Part shown: positions 33,104-43,160 of the stretch, piece by piece
Layout: each line of letters starts with the position of its first letter
Numbering within the stretch: position 1 is the first letter of the stretch
Origin: Orientallactaga sibirica
Taxonomy: Eukaryota; Chordata; Mammalia; Rodentia; Dipodidae
Length of the DNA: 64,000 nt
NCBI GenBank assembly: GCA_036365145.1
Contig: JAEOAD010000012.1
Span: 45,143,001 to 45,207,000, forward strand
Direction: 5' to 3'
Notes under the pieces: generated by a model
Told to the model about the DNA's origin: nothing
The model's input: the letters and a program-made list of their open reading frames with translations, nothing else
The model's database searches: none
Made by a program: the position numbers and the translations under genes

Positions 33104-33251
33104 TCAGAAGAGATTGCTCAGTGGTTAAAGGTGCATGCTTGCAAAGCCTGACAATCTGAATTGAATTCCCAAGTACTCACATAAAGCCAGACCACAAAGT
33201 GGCACATTGATCTGGAGTTTGTTTGCAGTGGTTAAGAAGTCCTGGCATGCC

Positions 33252-33297
<46 letters not shown>

Positions 33298-33320
33298 TCC
33301 CCTTGTAAATAATTGAATAA
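33104..33320 (+). mobile_element. DIP-like SINE, type C variant
   Basis: The body has 'gcaaagcctgacaatctga' and 'ataaagccagaccacaaagt', then a roughly 36-bp CT tract. The first bases of the head are eroded. Confidence 0.85.
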
Positions 33321-33325
33321 TTTAA

Positions 33326-33462
33326 GCTCAACATGGTGGCATACACCTTTAGTCCCAGCACTCCTGAGGAGGCTGAGGTAGGTGAATCACTGTGAGTTCC
33401 AGGCCAGCCTGGTGCTACAGAATCAATCCCAGGTTAGCCTGGTATAGAGTGAGTCCCTGCTT

Positions 33463-33496
<34 letters not shown>
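33326..33496 (+). mobile_element. B1 SINE
   Basis: A plus-strand B1 from 'aacatggtggcatacacc' to a tail of about 30 A. It directly follows the SINE ending near 33320. Confidence 0.9.
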
Positions 33497-33499
<3 letters not shown>

Positions 33500-34181
33500 T
33501 CAGGTCAGCTTGGGGACCAACTAGGAGGTTGTTATTACAATCCAAGAAAAAAAAAAGAAAATGCTCTAAAATTGTTTCACAACTGATTAACACAACTTTA
33601 TGTAGTCAATCCCATGAATACATTCTTTATGAGAACTGATTTTATACTGAACATTTTAAGATCTATTTTAGGGTCAGGTGTCCCTGGAACTGAAGTGCAC
33701 ACTGCCCTGGATCCAATTAACCTTCTCTGAAGATGACCCTGAGCCACCTAGTGTGGCTGAAGGTCCTTTCCTGGATTTAATTCATTTTTCTTCAGCCTTG
33801 AACTTTCCATATATTTTATTAACCCAGACCTCCTTCCCACAGGACACTCACTTTGACTTCAGCTTTCTGAAGTGGAAGTTTGACATAGACACATTCTTTT
33901 CATTAACAAAGGAGTTGCTCATCATGAGCTTGTAAGGACAGTATATTTTAAGTTGCTTCTTGCATTTATGTCCACCATTTCAGCTTCCCTGCACTCATAC
34001 ATGTCCCTGTGAGACCCAACCCCAGGGTTTCTGCATCTGTAGTGACATAGGAACAACCTGGAGCAGCTCAGCCTGGGGCTCACCTTGCAGGGATATCACA
34101 GAAGAATGACACATATCAGTAGCAGAAGGAAGTGATGCACTAACATTCTGTGTTCTCACTGCAGCACTGTCTCCCCAAAAG
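33497..34181. other. Unassigned DNA
   Basis: Contains an 85-codon plus-strand frame (33678-33935) with no recognisable domain. Nothing else is seen. Confidence 0.4.
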
Positions 34182-34192
34182 GTGTCCATGTA

Positions 34193-34327
34193 GACAGGCA
34201 TGGTGGCACATGCCTCTAATCCCAGCACTTGGGAGGTAGAGGTAGGAAGATTGCTGTGAGTTCGAGGCCAGCATGAGACCTGCATAGTGAATTCCAGGTC
34301 AGCCTGGACTAGAACAAGACCCTACCT

Positions 34328-34373
<46 letters not shown>
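34193..34373 (+). mobile_element. B1 SINE (young)
   Basis: A complete B1 with an uninterrupted tail of about 45 A (34329-34373) and a perfect 11-bp duplication 'gtgtccatgta' (34182-34192 and 34374-34384). Confidence 0.96.
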
Positions 34374-34375
<2 letters not shown>

Positions 34376-34487
34376 GTCCATGTATCCATTGTACAAAAAC
34401 ATGTAACATAGTTTGAGAATTATGGAAGTAAATCTCACACAATTTTAAACAAATTCACATTCCATCACAAGAGCACACAAATGAATG

Positions 34488-34680
34488 TCTTTTGTTTTAT
34501 TTATGTATGAACAGCGAGATTGAGACAAAGAGAGCAAGCAAATAGGCAGGGACTCTTGCCATTGCAAACAAGCATGTGTTGATTTGTGTGTATGGCTTTA
34601 TATGGGGATTGGGGAATTGAACCTGGACCTATAAGCTTTGCAAGCAAATGTTTTTAACCACTGAGCCAGCTCCCCAGTCT
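34488..34680 (-). mobile_element. DIP-like SINE, diverged
   Basis: 'cttgccattgcaaacaag', 'ttggggaattgaacctgg' and 'accactgagccagctcccc' mark a minus-strand copy. The tail is reduced to 'gttttatttatg'. Confidence 0.85.
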
Positions 34681-34682
34681 CA

Positions 34683-34780
34683 AAAGGTAGGAGGATTAAA
34701 AATCGAGGCCACCCTGAGAATACATAGTGAATTCCAGGTCAGCCTGGGCTACAGTGAGACCCTACCTCAAAAAAAAAATA
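34683..34780 (+). mobile_element. B1 3' part, 5'-truncated
   Basis: Only the second half of B1 is present ('aggtaggaggatt' to 'gtgagaccctacctc' plus a short A tail). It abuts the SINE head at 34680 and is followed at once by a second B1. Confidence 0.9.
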
Positions 34781-34789
34781 AATAGCCAA

Positions 34790-34945
34790 ATGAAGCCCAT
34801 GCACTTTAATCTCAGGGAGGCAGAGGTAGGAGGATTGCCGTGAGTTTGAGGCCACCCTGAGAATACATAGTGAATTCTAGGTCAGCCTGAGCTAGAATGA
34901 GACCCTATCTCAAAAAAAAAAAAAAAAAAAAAAAAAAACCAAATT
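34790..34945 (+). mobile_element. B1 SINE
   Basis: A second B1 in the same orientation with a roughly 28-A tail. Its 3' half is almost identical to the preceding partial copy, including the shared 'gaggccaccctgagaatac' block. Confidence 0.92.
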
Positions 34946-35328
34946 GTTTTTTAGCCACATAACAATGGAACACAAAACTAGAGTATTTAGTTGGGTGATT
35001 AACTCAGATTCTGTGTACCTATCATTATAAAGTTAACACTGTTAAAACATATCCCCAAATAATTTGACTAAAAGAAATGGAGTTTGAACAAACCCCATCT
35101 GGAAAGAATTTTCAACATCTAAAAAGAATATCATTTAAAGCCAAGTTTTTCTGACATTGGGAACATTATACATGAATAAAACCTCAGGGTTTTAATGCAT
35201 TGCAACAGGAGAAGGTGAAGTTTCCCTAGAAGAAAACTGGAGTTCCTACTGTCAATCATCTCACAAAGAGGTCAGTCCTGAGGACCTGGGAGAAAATCCA
35301 TGTGCTTGAGAATTGACAGTACCAGTTA
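34946..35328. other. Unassigned DNA
   Basis: No recognised feature. Confidence 0.4.
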
Positions 35329-35345
35329 AAATGTAGCCAAATTTG

Positions 35346-35555
35346 GGCTGGAGAGATGGTTTAGTGGTTAAGGCGTATGCCTGCAAAGCCTAAGGACTCA
35401 GGTTCAATTCTCCAGGTCCTACATAAACCAGATGCACATGGTGGCACATGCATCTGGAGTTTGTTTGCAGTGATTTTGAGGCCCCGGCGTGCCCAATCTC
35501 ACTTTCTCACCATCTCTCTCCCTCTCTCTAATAAATAAAAATTTTTAAAATCCTT
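35346..35555 (+). mobile_element. DIP-like SINE, type A
   Basis: A full copy with a B box close to consensus ('aggttcaattctcc'). Flanks at 35329-35345 and 35556-35572 ('aaaatgtagccaaattt' and 'aaaaagtagttaaattt') are the duplication. Confidence 0.93.
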
Positions 35556-35858
35556 AAAAAGTAGTTAAATTTATATCTATATTTTAAGGTACAGTACTCC
35601 CCAAATAATTAACATTATAGTAGATTTTATTTTACATCATAATACCTTAATACTTGTAGGTACATAACTAATATATGTATGTATGTATGTATATAATTTG
35701 GATTATATATTATTGTAGAAGGCATTTAAATTTAAGCCCCCCCAAAGAAAATAAAGTATATGTAAGGTACATTATGCTATTTACATCTAATCCCTTCACT
35801 TCACAAATGAAAATCCTGAATTTTAACAGTCTAAATGTCATGACTGATATATGATATC

Positions 35859-36137
35859 TGCTATAGTTTGGATCTAAAATGTTCCCCAAAGACACATGTG
35901 TTAAAGACTTGGTCCATACCCTGTGATGCTAGTGGGGATGTGGTGGAAACTTTAGGAGGTAGGGCTTACTGACCAGGCCCACCTGCCATAAGCAAACCTT
36001 CCCACCACCACTACACATGTCCACCATGGTGTACTGCCCACCACAGACCCAAAGCAACAGTGCCAAGTGACCACGGACTGAAACCTGAGGATGAAAGTTA
36101 ATTGTATCATATGCAAGGGAAGCTGACCAATGCAACA
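35859..36137 (+). mobile_element. MaLR/MLT1-like LTR
   Basis: Starts 'tgctatagtttggatc' and passes 'aagacacatgtgttaaag', 'cttggtccataccctgtg' and 'aaactttaggaggtaggg', an order typical of MaLR LTR 5' halves. The 3' half is diverged and the poly(A) signal is not obvious. Confidence 0.65.
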
Positions 36138-36248
36138 TCCAAAATGGAGGGACTTTTGTGTCCTTAAATTATACCTATTTTCTGGATGGAAAATGGCAAC
36201 TCTATGACCTTGACTGAAAGTGAATCAAGGAATTACACTAGAGTTTTA

Positions 36249-36329
36249 TTTTTTTTAATTATTATTTTTTATTGACTTTTAATCTTACATACCAAAAAAA
36301 CCCCACCTGATATTTCCCTCCCCTCCCCC
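36249..36329 (-). mobile_element. Very short L1 3'-end insertion
   Basis: About 81 bp: a T-rich tail, 'attgacttttaatcttac', then a C-rich stretch, matching the L1 3' terminus seen at 39958-40070. It is bounded by a perfect 15-bp duplication at 36234-36248 and 36330-36344. It is an extreme 5' truncation. Confidence 0.85.
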
Positions 36330-36344
36330 TACACTAGAGTTTTA

Positions 36345-36850
36345 AAAATTAGTTCCTAAAGGTTTAACAACTAATGTGAACTAAAAATAATGAAAAATAA
36401 TTGTTACTGGCAATGTTCTAAGGCTTTTGTATTGCAGTTGTTCATTGAAGCTGTCAGTCCTGGGGACAGGAAACCTTTTTAAGGGCATCAGAGATATGCA
36501 ACATTTGGGACTGGTGGCCTGGGCTATTGGTGATCTGTGCAGTTCCTGTCCAGAGGTTAATGGGAAGGGGCAGGCTCTAACAGACGAATAAATAAATCTG
36601 TAAGCTCATGCCCACCCAGTCCCTCTGACATGGTGGTCCACCTAACCAGCCATGGTTGTATAGGAAAGAAGGCCATGTAAGAGCTGTGATCTTGTGTTCA
36701 AATGCAGAACCAAACTATAGATACGAAGTGCCAGGGCCAATCCACAGCAGCAATTAAAATCTATTTGATTTGTGGAAACTGTTCACAGCAAGAAAACTAA
36801 GAGAGACAGAGGCTGCTGCAACAGCCTCCAGTAGTCTGATTAGAATTATT
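36345..36850. other. Unassigned DNA
   Basis: About 500 bp with no recognised repeat or gene. Confidence 0.4.
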
Positions 36851-37008
36851 ATTTTTTTGTTTTGTTTTGTTTTTTGAGGTATCTTACTCTAGCCCAAGCT
36901 AGCCTAGAATTGACTATGTAGTCTCAGGCAGGCTTCCAACTCATGGCAATCCTCCAACCTTTGCTTCTCCAGTGCTGGGATTAAAGGCATGCACCACCAC
37001 GCCCAGAT
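36851..37008 (-). mobile_element. B1 SINE, diverged
   Basis: A minus-strand B1 ('tttttgaggtatcttactc', 'aaaggcatgcaccaccacg') with more changes than its neighbours. Flank similarity is 'gattagaatta' and 'gattggacttt'. Confidence 0.88.
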
Positions 37009-37134
37009 TGGACTTTTATTCTCATTCTACCTATTTGCAGGTATCACCCATCCCTAAGAATTCAGTAAACCTCAGGAACTTGGAGCAGTCTTGGGGACAG
37101 TACACTAGCAATTTTAACAAAAGGTACAAAATAT

Positions 37135-37290
37135 CATGACATCAAAATGAAAAGAGAGACTGATTGAGAGGGGGAGGGGATATGATGGAGATTGGAGTTT
37201 CAAAGGGGAAAGTGGGGGGAAGGGAGGGAAGTACCATGGGATATTGTCTACAATTAAGGAAGTTGTCAATAAAAAAGTAACTAATTTTTA
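37135..37290 (+). mobile_element. Short L1 3'-end insertion
   Basis: A 156-bp G-rich 3'-UTR end ('gattgagagggggagggg', 'gggatattgtctac', 'gtcaataaaaaagtaac'). It lies between perfect 16-bp duplications (37119-37134 and 37291-37306). No coding sequence is included. Confidence 0.9.
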
Positions 37291-37306
37291 AAAAGGTACA
37301 AAATAT

Positions 37307-37769
37307 TCTGCTAAAGATTAGGAAAGTTATCTTACACAATTAATTGGAAAGAGAAAATACAAATACATTGGTTATTCCATGTAGATATGATTTATACAGT
37401 TCACAAAATCTATTCTCAAGTAGTTTATCCATCATCCGTAAATTCAAATTCCATGTTATATAACAAAAATGGGATAGTAAATTTGTAAATTTGGATGTTT
37501 TAACTTATTTACATGGATAATTGAATGATTATTACATAATTACAATATGTTAGTTGACAAATTGGAAAAATTTTTAAAAAGAATAGTGTTATACATCAGG
37601 TTAGATAAAGGGAAAATGTGATGATAATAATGAGAAAAAGTGTACTACCACAATAATGACAGAGTAGGCAACATGGGAAATGTCTGACCATTGTGAGTTA
37701 GTTGTAGTTTTCCTTATTACAAATTTATTTTGTTTTCATAGTAAATATTTTACATAGTCCTTAGAATAC
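37307..37769. other. Unassigned AT-rich DNA
   Basis: No recognised feature. Confidence 0.4.
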
Positions 37770-37965
37770 CACATAGGAAAGGACAAAGGACTTGAAGACA
37801 GAAACAAAACCAGATAACAGCTCTACCACTGACCTTGAGCAAATGACTTAGTTTTGTTCATTCTTGTTTCTTTTCCTTGGCTAGAAAAAGATAGAAACAT
37901 TTCTCAGTTTGTTTGATAATTATGTGAGCATACTTAATATATAGCAAGCCATTGAATCTGTTCCT
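37770..37965 (+). mobile_element. MIR ancient SINE
   Basis: 'cagctctaccactgacctt', 'gagcaaatgacttagtttt' and 'gtttgataattatgtgagc' match the MIR core in order. Confidence 0.6.
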
Positions 37966-38519
37966 TTCTAAAAATATTTAAAATAATCAGAAAAATAATC
38001 AGAATATGAAGAACATGGGGAAATAATAAAGGAAATATGGAAGCTCGAAACATTTTGCAATTCATTAACAGCCACTTAAAAGAACTCATTAGCATTTGAT
38101 AACCTTTGCAGTTGGTGAAGTGCTGTTCTGAAGATTCTATTATTATATGGCCTACAAGTTGCAATTAATGAAATAGGGAAGAATGAAGACTTAATCTATC
38201 AGAAAATTGCAAGGTAGCAGGACAGGGATTAAGAATATAATTGTACTTAGAAAGGAAGCATTAATAATTAAAAAGTCAAGATGGCCCACCCCTTAGAAAC
38301 TCATCTAGCAAGGGGATTATAATGAAAATTATCACTTTTATTAACTATGGAAGGAAAAACTTCACTGTGGAAATGAAAACTTCTAAAACTTCTCCTATCC
38401 CCAAAATTTCCTAGCTTACTGTTATTTGGTCTGGTCCTCATTATGTTCACTATCAACCAGTCATTAAATGTTCCTGGCTCCCAAAATGAAACGGTGTAGA
38501 TAACTGTCTTGTGAAAAGA
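37966..38519. other. Unassigned AT-rich DNA
   Basis: No recognised feature. Confidence 0.4.
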
Positions 38520-38534
38520 TTAAAATAAATTTTA

Positions 38535-38778
38535 AGGCTGGAGATATGGCTTAATGGTTGAAGTGCCTACCTGCCAAGCCTAAGAACACTTGTTTAAATC
38601 TCCAGGTCCCACACTTAGCCAGACACAAAAGTGATGCAAGGGCTCAATGTTGCACATGCTCACAAGGGGGCGGACGAGTCTGGAGTTCATTCACAGCAGC
38701 TGAAAAGGCCCTGGTGCACACATTTTCTCTCTGCCTCTTCCTCCCTCTCTCTCTCAAATAAAAATAAATAAATAAATA
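38535..38778 (+). mobile_element. DIP-like SINE, type B
   Basis: It carries the type B block ('gggctcaatgttgcacatg', 'ctcacaagggggcgg'). The target word 'aaataaatttta' lies on each side (about 38523-38534 and 38779-38790), and the second copy is shared with the next SINE. Confidence 0.93.
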
Positions 38779-38790
38779 AAATAAATTTTA

Positions 38791-39034
38791 GGGCTGGAGA
38801 GATGGCTTAGCAGTTAAGGCGCCTGCCTCCTAAGCCTAAGAATGCTGGTTCCAATCTCTGGGTCCCACGTTTAGACATATGCAAAGTGACGCAAGGGCGC
38901 AATGCCGCACTTGACCACAAGGGGTCCACACATCTGGATTTTGTCTGCAGCAGCTGAGAGGCTGCTGGCGCACCCATTCTCTGTCTTCCTCTCCCTCTCT
39001 CTCTGTCTCTGTGTCTCTCTCCAAAAAAAAAAAT
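38791..39034 (+). mobile_element. DIP-like SINE, type B
   Basis: A second, less diverged type B copy ('gggcgcaatgccgcacttg') inserted directly at the 3' duplication of the first. The third copy of 'aaataaatttta' is at 39035-39046. Confidence 0.94.
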
Positions 39035-39159
39035 AAATAAATTTTAAACATGGAATCTAAATATAAACTCAGTATTGTTTATGAAAGAATAAACAGTGAA
39101 AGCCTGCTTTTCCAGGCCATGTCAGGGTTGCGGTTGGCATCATCACCATAATACTATAT

Positions 39160-39311
39160 ATATATTTTGTTTTTCGAGGTAGGGTCTCACTCTGGCACAG
39201 GCTGACCTGGAATTAACTATGTAGTCTCAGGGTGGCCTTGAACTCACAGCAATCCTCCTACCTCTGCCTCCCAAGTGCTGGGATTAAAGGTGTGTGCCAC
39301 CACGCCCAGCT
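39160..39311 (-). mobile_element. B1 SINE (young)
   Basis: A near-consensus minus-strand B1 between perfect 13-bp copies of 'cataatactatat' (39147-39159 and 39312-39324). Confidence 0.95.
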
Positions 39312-39324
39312 CATAATACTATAT

Positions 39325-39609
39325 GTTTTATTAATTCTTACAAAATATAGAATATTCTTTAAATTTCTTATGACAAATTCCAGAAGTCTTTACAAATTAT
39401 TTTAAATATGCCCAATATAACCTTCATACTGCAGTCTGTCATTTTCTCTACCAGTTTCAACAACTTTGGCAATGGCTCCTGGAGAAACAGTAGAATTAAT
39501 GAGCAGAAAACCAAATCAATTCCATGAGGTACTGCAATAAATTGCTCCATCCTTACTTCTCCTGGACAGACTCAGGCAAGCTCAGGTCACCTCTAATTTT
39601 CCTTTTCAT
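39325..39609. other. Unassigned DNA
   Basis: No recognised feature. Confidence 0.4.
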
Positions 39610-39957
39610 TGTTGTCGCATGTGTGTGGTGTGCATTTGTGTATGCATATTTGTATTTGTAGGTACCTATTTGTACACTTGCATGTGAAAGACAGTGGTTA
39701 AAGAGTGTCTTCCTCTATTGCTCTCCACTGACTTTATTTTGGAAGCAGGAGCTCTTACTGTATTTGAGCCTCACGGACTGTGCTAAACTAATTAGCCACT
39801 CAGCCACAGAGATTCTCCCATATCCACCCCTAAGGCCTGGGATTATATGCACTCACTGACATATTCGGCATTTCTGTGGGTGCTGGGTGGGGATCCAAAC
39901 TCAGTTTCTCATGTTTGTGAGGTAAGTACTTTACCTAATGAGCCATCTCCCCAACAC
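39610..39957 (-). mobile_element. B4-type dimeric SINE, old
   Basis: A decayed GT-rich tail (39620-39690) is followed by 'ggcctgggattatatgcac' (B1-like) and 'taatgagccatctccccaac' (ID-like head). Confidence 0.6.
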
Positions 39958-40165
39958 TCTTATTTTCTTTTTATTTTATTTTTTATGAAAAATTTTTTAT
40001 TGACAACTTCTATACTTACATACAAAAAACATATGATATTTCTCTCCCCTCCCTCCATTCCCCTTTAGAACTCCAGTCTCCGTCGTATCCCCTCTCTCTC
40101 TCCATTAGTCTCTCTTTTAATTTGATGTCAAGACAAAGAAAATACTCCTTGCTGCCTATTTAGTT
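39958..40165 (-). mobile_element. L1 3' end, minus strand
   Basis: A T-rich start, 'tttttattgacaacttc', then C-rich 'ctctcccctccctccattcc' and 'tttaatttgatgtcaagac'. These are the reverse complement of the L1 3' terminus and UTR. A plus-strand L1 ORF2 segment follows directly, so this may be one 5'-inverted insertion. Confidence 0.7.
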
Positions 40166-40923
40166 GCCCTGCTATGAATTTTTTATGCTCAAAATATCTT
40201 CAGATAATACAATATTACCAGAAAACTGAATCGCTCTCATATTTTGAAGATTATGCACTGTGATCAACCTCAGAAATGCAAGGATGGTTAAACACATACA
40301 AATCAATACACATGATATACCACATCAAAAGAATGAAATACAAAAAAGGAAAGGAAAAAAAAAAAAAAACCTATGATCATCTCAATAGATATAGAAAGGG
40401 CATTTGACAAAATCCTATATCCTACATGATAATAAATCTGAACAAATCAGTAATGGAAATTATACATTTCAACATAGTAAAGGTCACATATAACAACACA
40501 ATAGCTAACATTAGATTAACTGGAGAGCTGAAAGCTTTTCTCTCTAAGATCTAGAACAAGAATGCCCATTTTCACTACTCTTTTAGTGTATAGTATTGAA
40601 GGTCTTAGAGCTATCAGGCAAGAGAAATAATAAAGAAATAACTAAGAAATATAGGGCACTGAAGTTAGAGAAGAGGAAGTCAAATTATCATTGCTTTCAG
40701 GTGGCATGAGTACATAGATAGAGAGATGATAGATAGATGTGTGTTATGTACTATATATAGCATAAATATACACTGTATATACCACCACATATTGCCCTAA
40801 AATTATTAGAACTAGTAAATGAACTCAACAATATATCTAATATAATATCAATATACAAATCTAGTAGAGATGCAACACATCAAGTGTGCATTAACTGAAA
40901 CAAAAATTTTTAAAAAGCAATCC

Positions 40924-41090
40924 CAAGCTGGTTGTGGTAGTTCATGCCTATAATATCAGCACTTGGGAAGCCAGGGTAGAAGGATCTCTATGAATTCAGG
41001 GCCAGTCAGGAATACAGAATGAATTCCAGAAAAGCCTAGGTCAGAGTAAGACTGTCTCAAAAATAAATAAATAAATAAAAGAAGAAGAAA
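40924..41090 (+). mobile_element. B1 SINE inside L1
   Basis: A diverged B1 ('ggttgtggtagttcatgcc' to 'agactgtctcaaaaataaat') with an AAAT/GAA tail. L1 sequence resumes at about 41095. Confidence 0.85.
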
Positions 41091-41261
41091 AAGAAAACAA
41101 TTCCTTTAATAATAACATCGCCAACAACAGTAAATAAAATGGGGTAAATTTAACAAAAAGATGCAATATTTATATAACAAAAACTATAAAAATAGAAAAA
41201 ATAAACAGGATATAACTAAATGAAAATGTCATATTCATGGACTGAAAGGACCAATTATTTT

Positions 41262-41453
41262 TCTTACTATCTTATTTGAGAGAGAGAGAGAGAGGAAGAT
41301 AGAGAGAGAAAGGGCACACCAGGGCCTATAGCCACTGCAAAGGAACTCTAGGCACATGTGCCACCTCGTGCATCTGACTTATGTGGGCACTGAGGAATTG
41401 AACCTGGGTCATTAGGCTTTGCAGGCAAGCCATGTGAGCCATCTCTCCAGCCC
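41262..41453 (-). mobile_element. DIP-like SINE inside L1
   Basis: A minus-strand copy with a 12-base GA run and the head 'gagccatctctccagccc'. Flanks 'gaccaattattt' and 'gaaccaatattta' are the duplication. L1 sequence continues on both sides. Confidence 0.9.
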
Positions 41454-41589
41454 AGAACCAATATTTAGAAATCCCTATGATCCAAAGCAATCTATATAGT
41501 CAGTATCATTATCAAAATGCCAGTGATACTTTCTATATAAATAGAAAAACTCCTAAAACTTTTAAGGAACAACATACCATTATGGTCCC

Positions 41590-42280
41590 TCCATGTGAAT
41601 AATTCCTTCTCTGACTCCCAGATGGGTATTAGAATCATCTCCCTCTCCTCTGGACACTCCCCAAACACAATACCCTTAGCAGTACCTACTTAAATTCTGA
41701 GCTATGGGGACTCACATGGAAAGAATAGGTGAGGATTTCAATCTGGAGTTGGTTTATCCTTAGGTGGGCCACAGCTACATTTGCCATGTGTTATGCCACC
41801 ATTTCCTACAAATTGAGGCATTTCCTCTTGGGAGAAACACTTCCTCTTGGAGAGAAATTCATGACTTTGGTAGCTAATGAAACTTACAAGATTCATGAAG
41901 TTCAGAAACTTACGTGACACACATCACCCCTCCCCACAGAGGTTATAGAAGCAGTAAATAATTCCTGGGAAAGAGGAGCATTTCCAGTGGAGTTGCCTGC
42001 ATGTTGGGCAGGTAGCTTTTGGGATGCCGTTTTTGTGAGTCCTCACCCATACTGAGGTGGGCGTTTTAGTGATTCAGCTGCCTTTGAGGCAGCCATACTT
42101 CTTTAAGTAACCCACCACCCATGTTCTTGTAAGTAACCTTTCACCTTTGCTTGTGTAAGCTACTCCAATAAAACTCACTCGTTCACCAAGCTACATGCAG
42201 ATGGAATCATTTCTTTGATCTGTCTTCAGTTTGTCCATGTCTCTCCAGGAAAAGTCGCATCATGCTTTTAGAACTTTTGA
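41590..42280 (+). mobile_element. Possible ERV LTR (tentative)
   Basis: A poly(A)-signal region 'ctactccaataaaactcactc' with downstream 'tttctttgatctgtcttcag' resembles an LTR R-U5 segment. No TG...CA boundaries or target duplication could be fixed, and no retroviral coding sequence is seen. Confidence 0.3.
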
Positions 42281-42860
42281 CATGGACGATTACATTCTGT
42301 AGAGACTATTCCTGTGTGTTTCCTAGTTATGATTATATAACTTGAAGCTAATGACACACTATGACATCAGTGATACACTAAAAAACTGAAAACAAAATAT
42401 GAATATTAATTCTAAGTGACAAGGTTGGCCCCAAGCAAATAATTTTATCTGTTTGAATAATTTTTCTAAAATTCGAGGGAAGCATCACTGATGTCCAAAG
42501 CATTCAACAAGATCCTGATTGACACTTCCTGAAGACCTTTTGGATGCCCTCCAAGATGAGGTGGAAGAAGACAGCCAAAGGTCAAGCATGTCCCATTTGA
42601 GGGAACCAGAGGGACCATGAGGAGCTGGGCTCATGGAACATCCCCTAAGTGCTGCTGCCCTCTTGGAGAATTCTTGAAATGTTTATGCTTTAAGCTAATT
42701 GCAATAAGTGCAATTCACACTGGGCTTCCATCTTCACTTTCTCCTAACTTCAGATCCACTGTTTCATAGGCCTAATTCACACTCCAAATGATGGTTTTTT
42801 CTTCTGAATTCATGCAATAGATTATCATTGAGGCCCAATGGACGTTACATACGCACACAT
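42281..42860. other. Unassigned DNA
   Basis: No recognised feature. Confidence 0.4.
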
Positions 42861-42875
42861 AAAGAATAAGAATTA

Positions 42876-43022
42876 GCCAGGTGTGGTGGCACATGCCTTT
42901 AATCCTAGCACTCAGGAAGCTGAGGTAGGAGGATCCCTGTGAGTTCGAGGCTACCCTGAGATGACAGAGTGAATTCCAGGTCAGCCTGGACTAGAGTGAG
43001 ACCCTACCTTGAAAAACAAAAG
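42876..43022 (+). mobile_element. B1 SINE
   Basis: A complete plus-strand B1 with the perfect 15-bp duplication 'aaagaataagaatta' at 42861-42875 and 43023-43037. Confidence 0.96.
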
Positions 43023-43043
43023 AAAGAATAAGAATTAATTTTC

Positions 43044-43160
43044 AAAGCCAGGCGTGGTGGCACATGCCTTTAATCCCAGTACTTGGGAGGCAGAGGTAGG
43101 AGGATTGCCATGAGTTCAAGGCCACCCTAAAAATAGACCCATGATAACCATAACTAAAAA
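43044..43160 (+). mobile_element. B1 SINE, 3'-shortened
   Basis: 'agccaggcgtggtggcacat' to 'caaggccaccctaaaaatag', then an A-rich tail. The B1 3' third is missing. It is in tandem with the preceding B1. Confidence 0.9.

Larger units (their letters stand above)
40170..41580 (+). mobile_element. L1 ORF2 fragment (reverse transcriptase region), decayed
   Basis: The plus strand encodes broken L1 ORF2 segments: an Ile-Asp-x-Glu-x-Ala-Phe-Asp-Lys word (RT motif A, 40387-40418), a Gln/Arg-x-x-Cys-Pro-Phe-Ser word, and the 'aaatgccagtgatactttc' region downstream. Frames are interrupted by stops, by an AT-rich insertion near 40690-40790, and by a B1 and a DIP-like SINE. No functional enzyme is possible. 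Confidence 0.8.
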
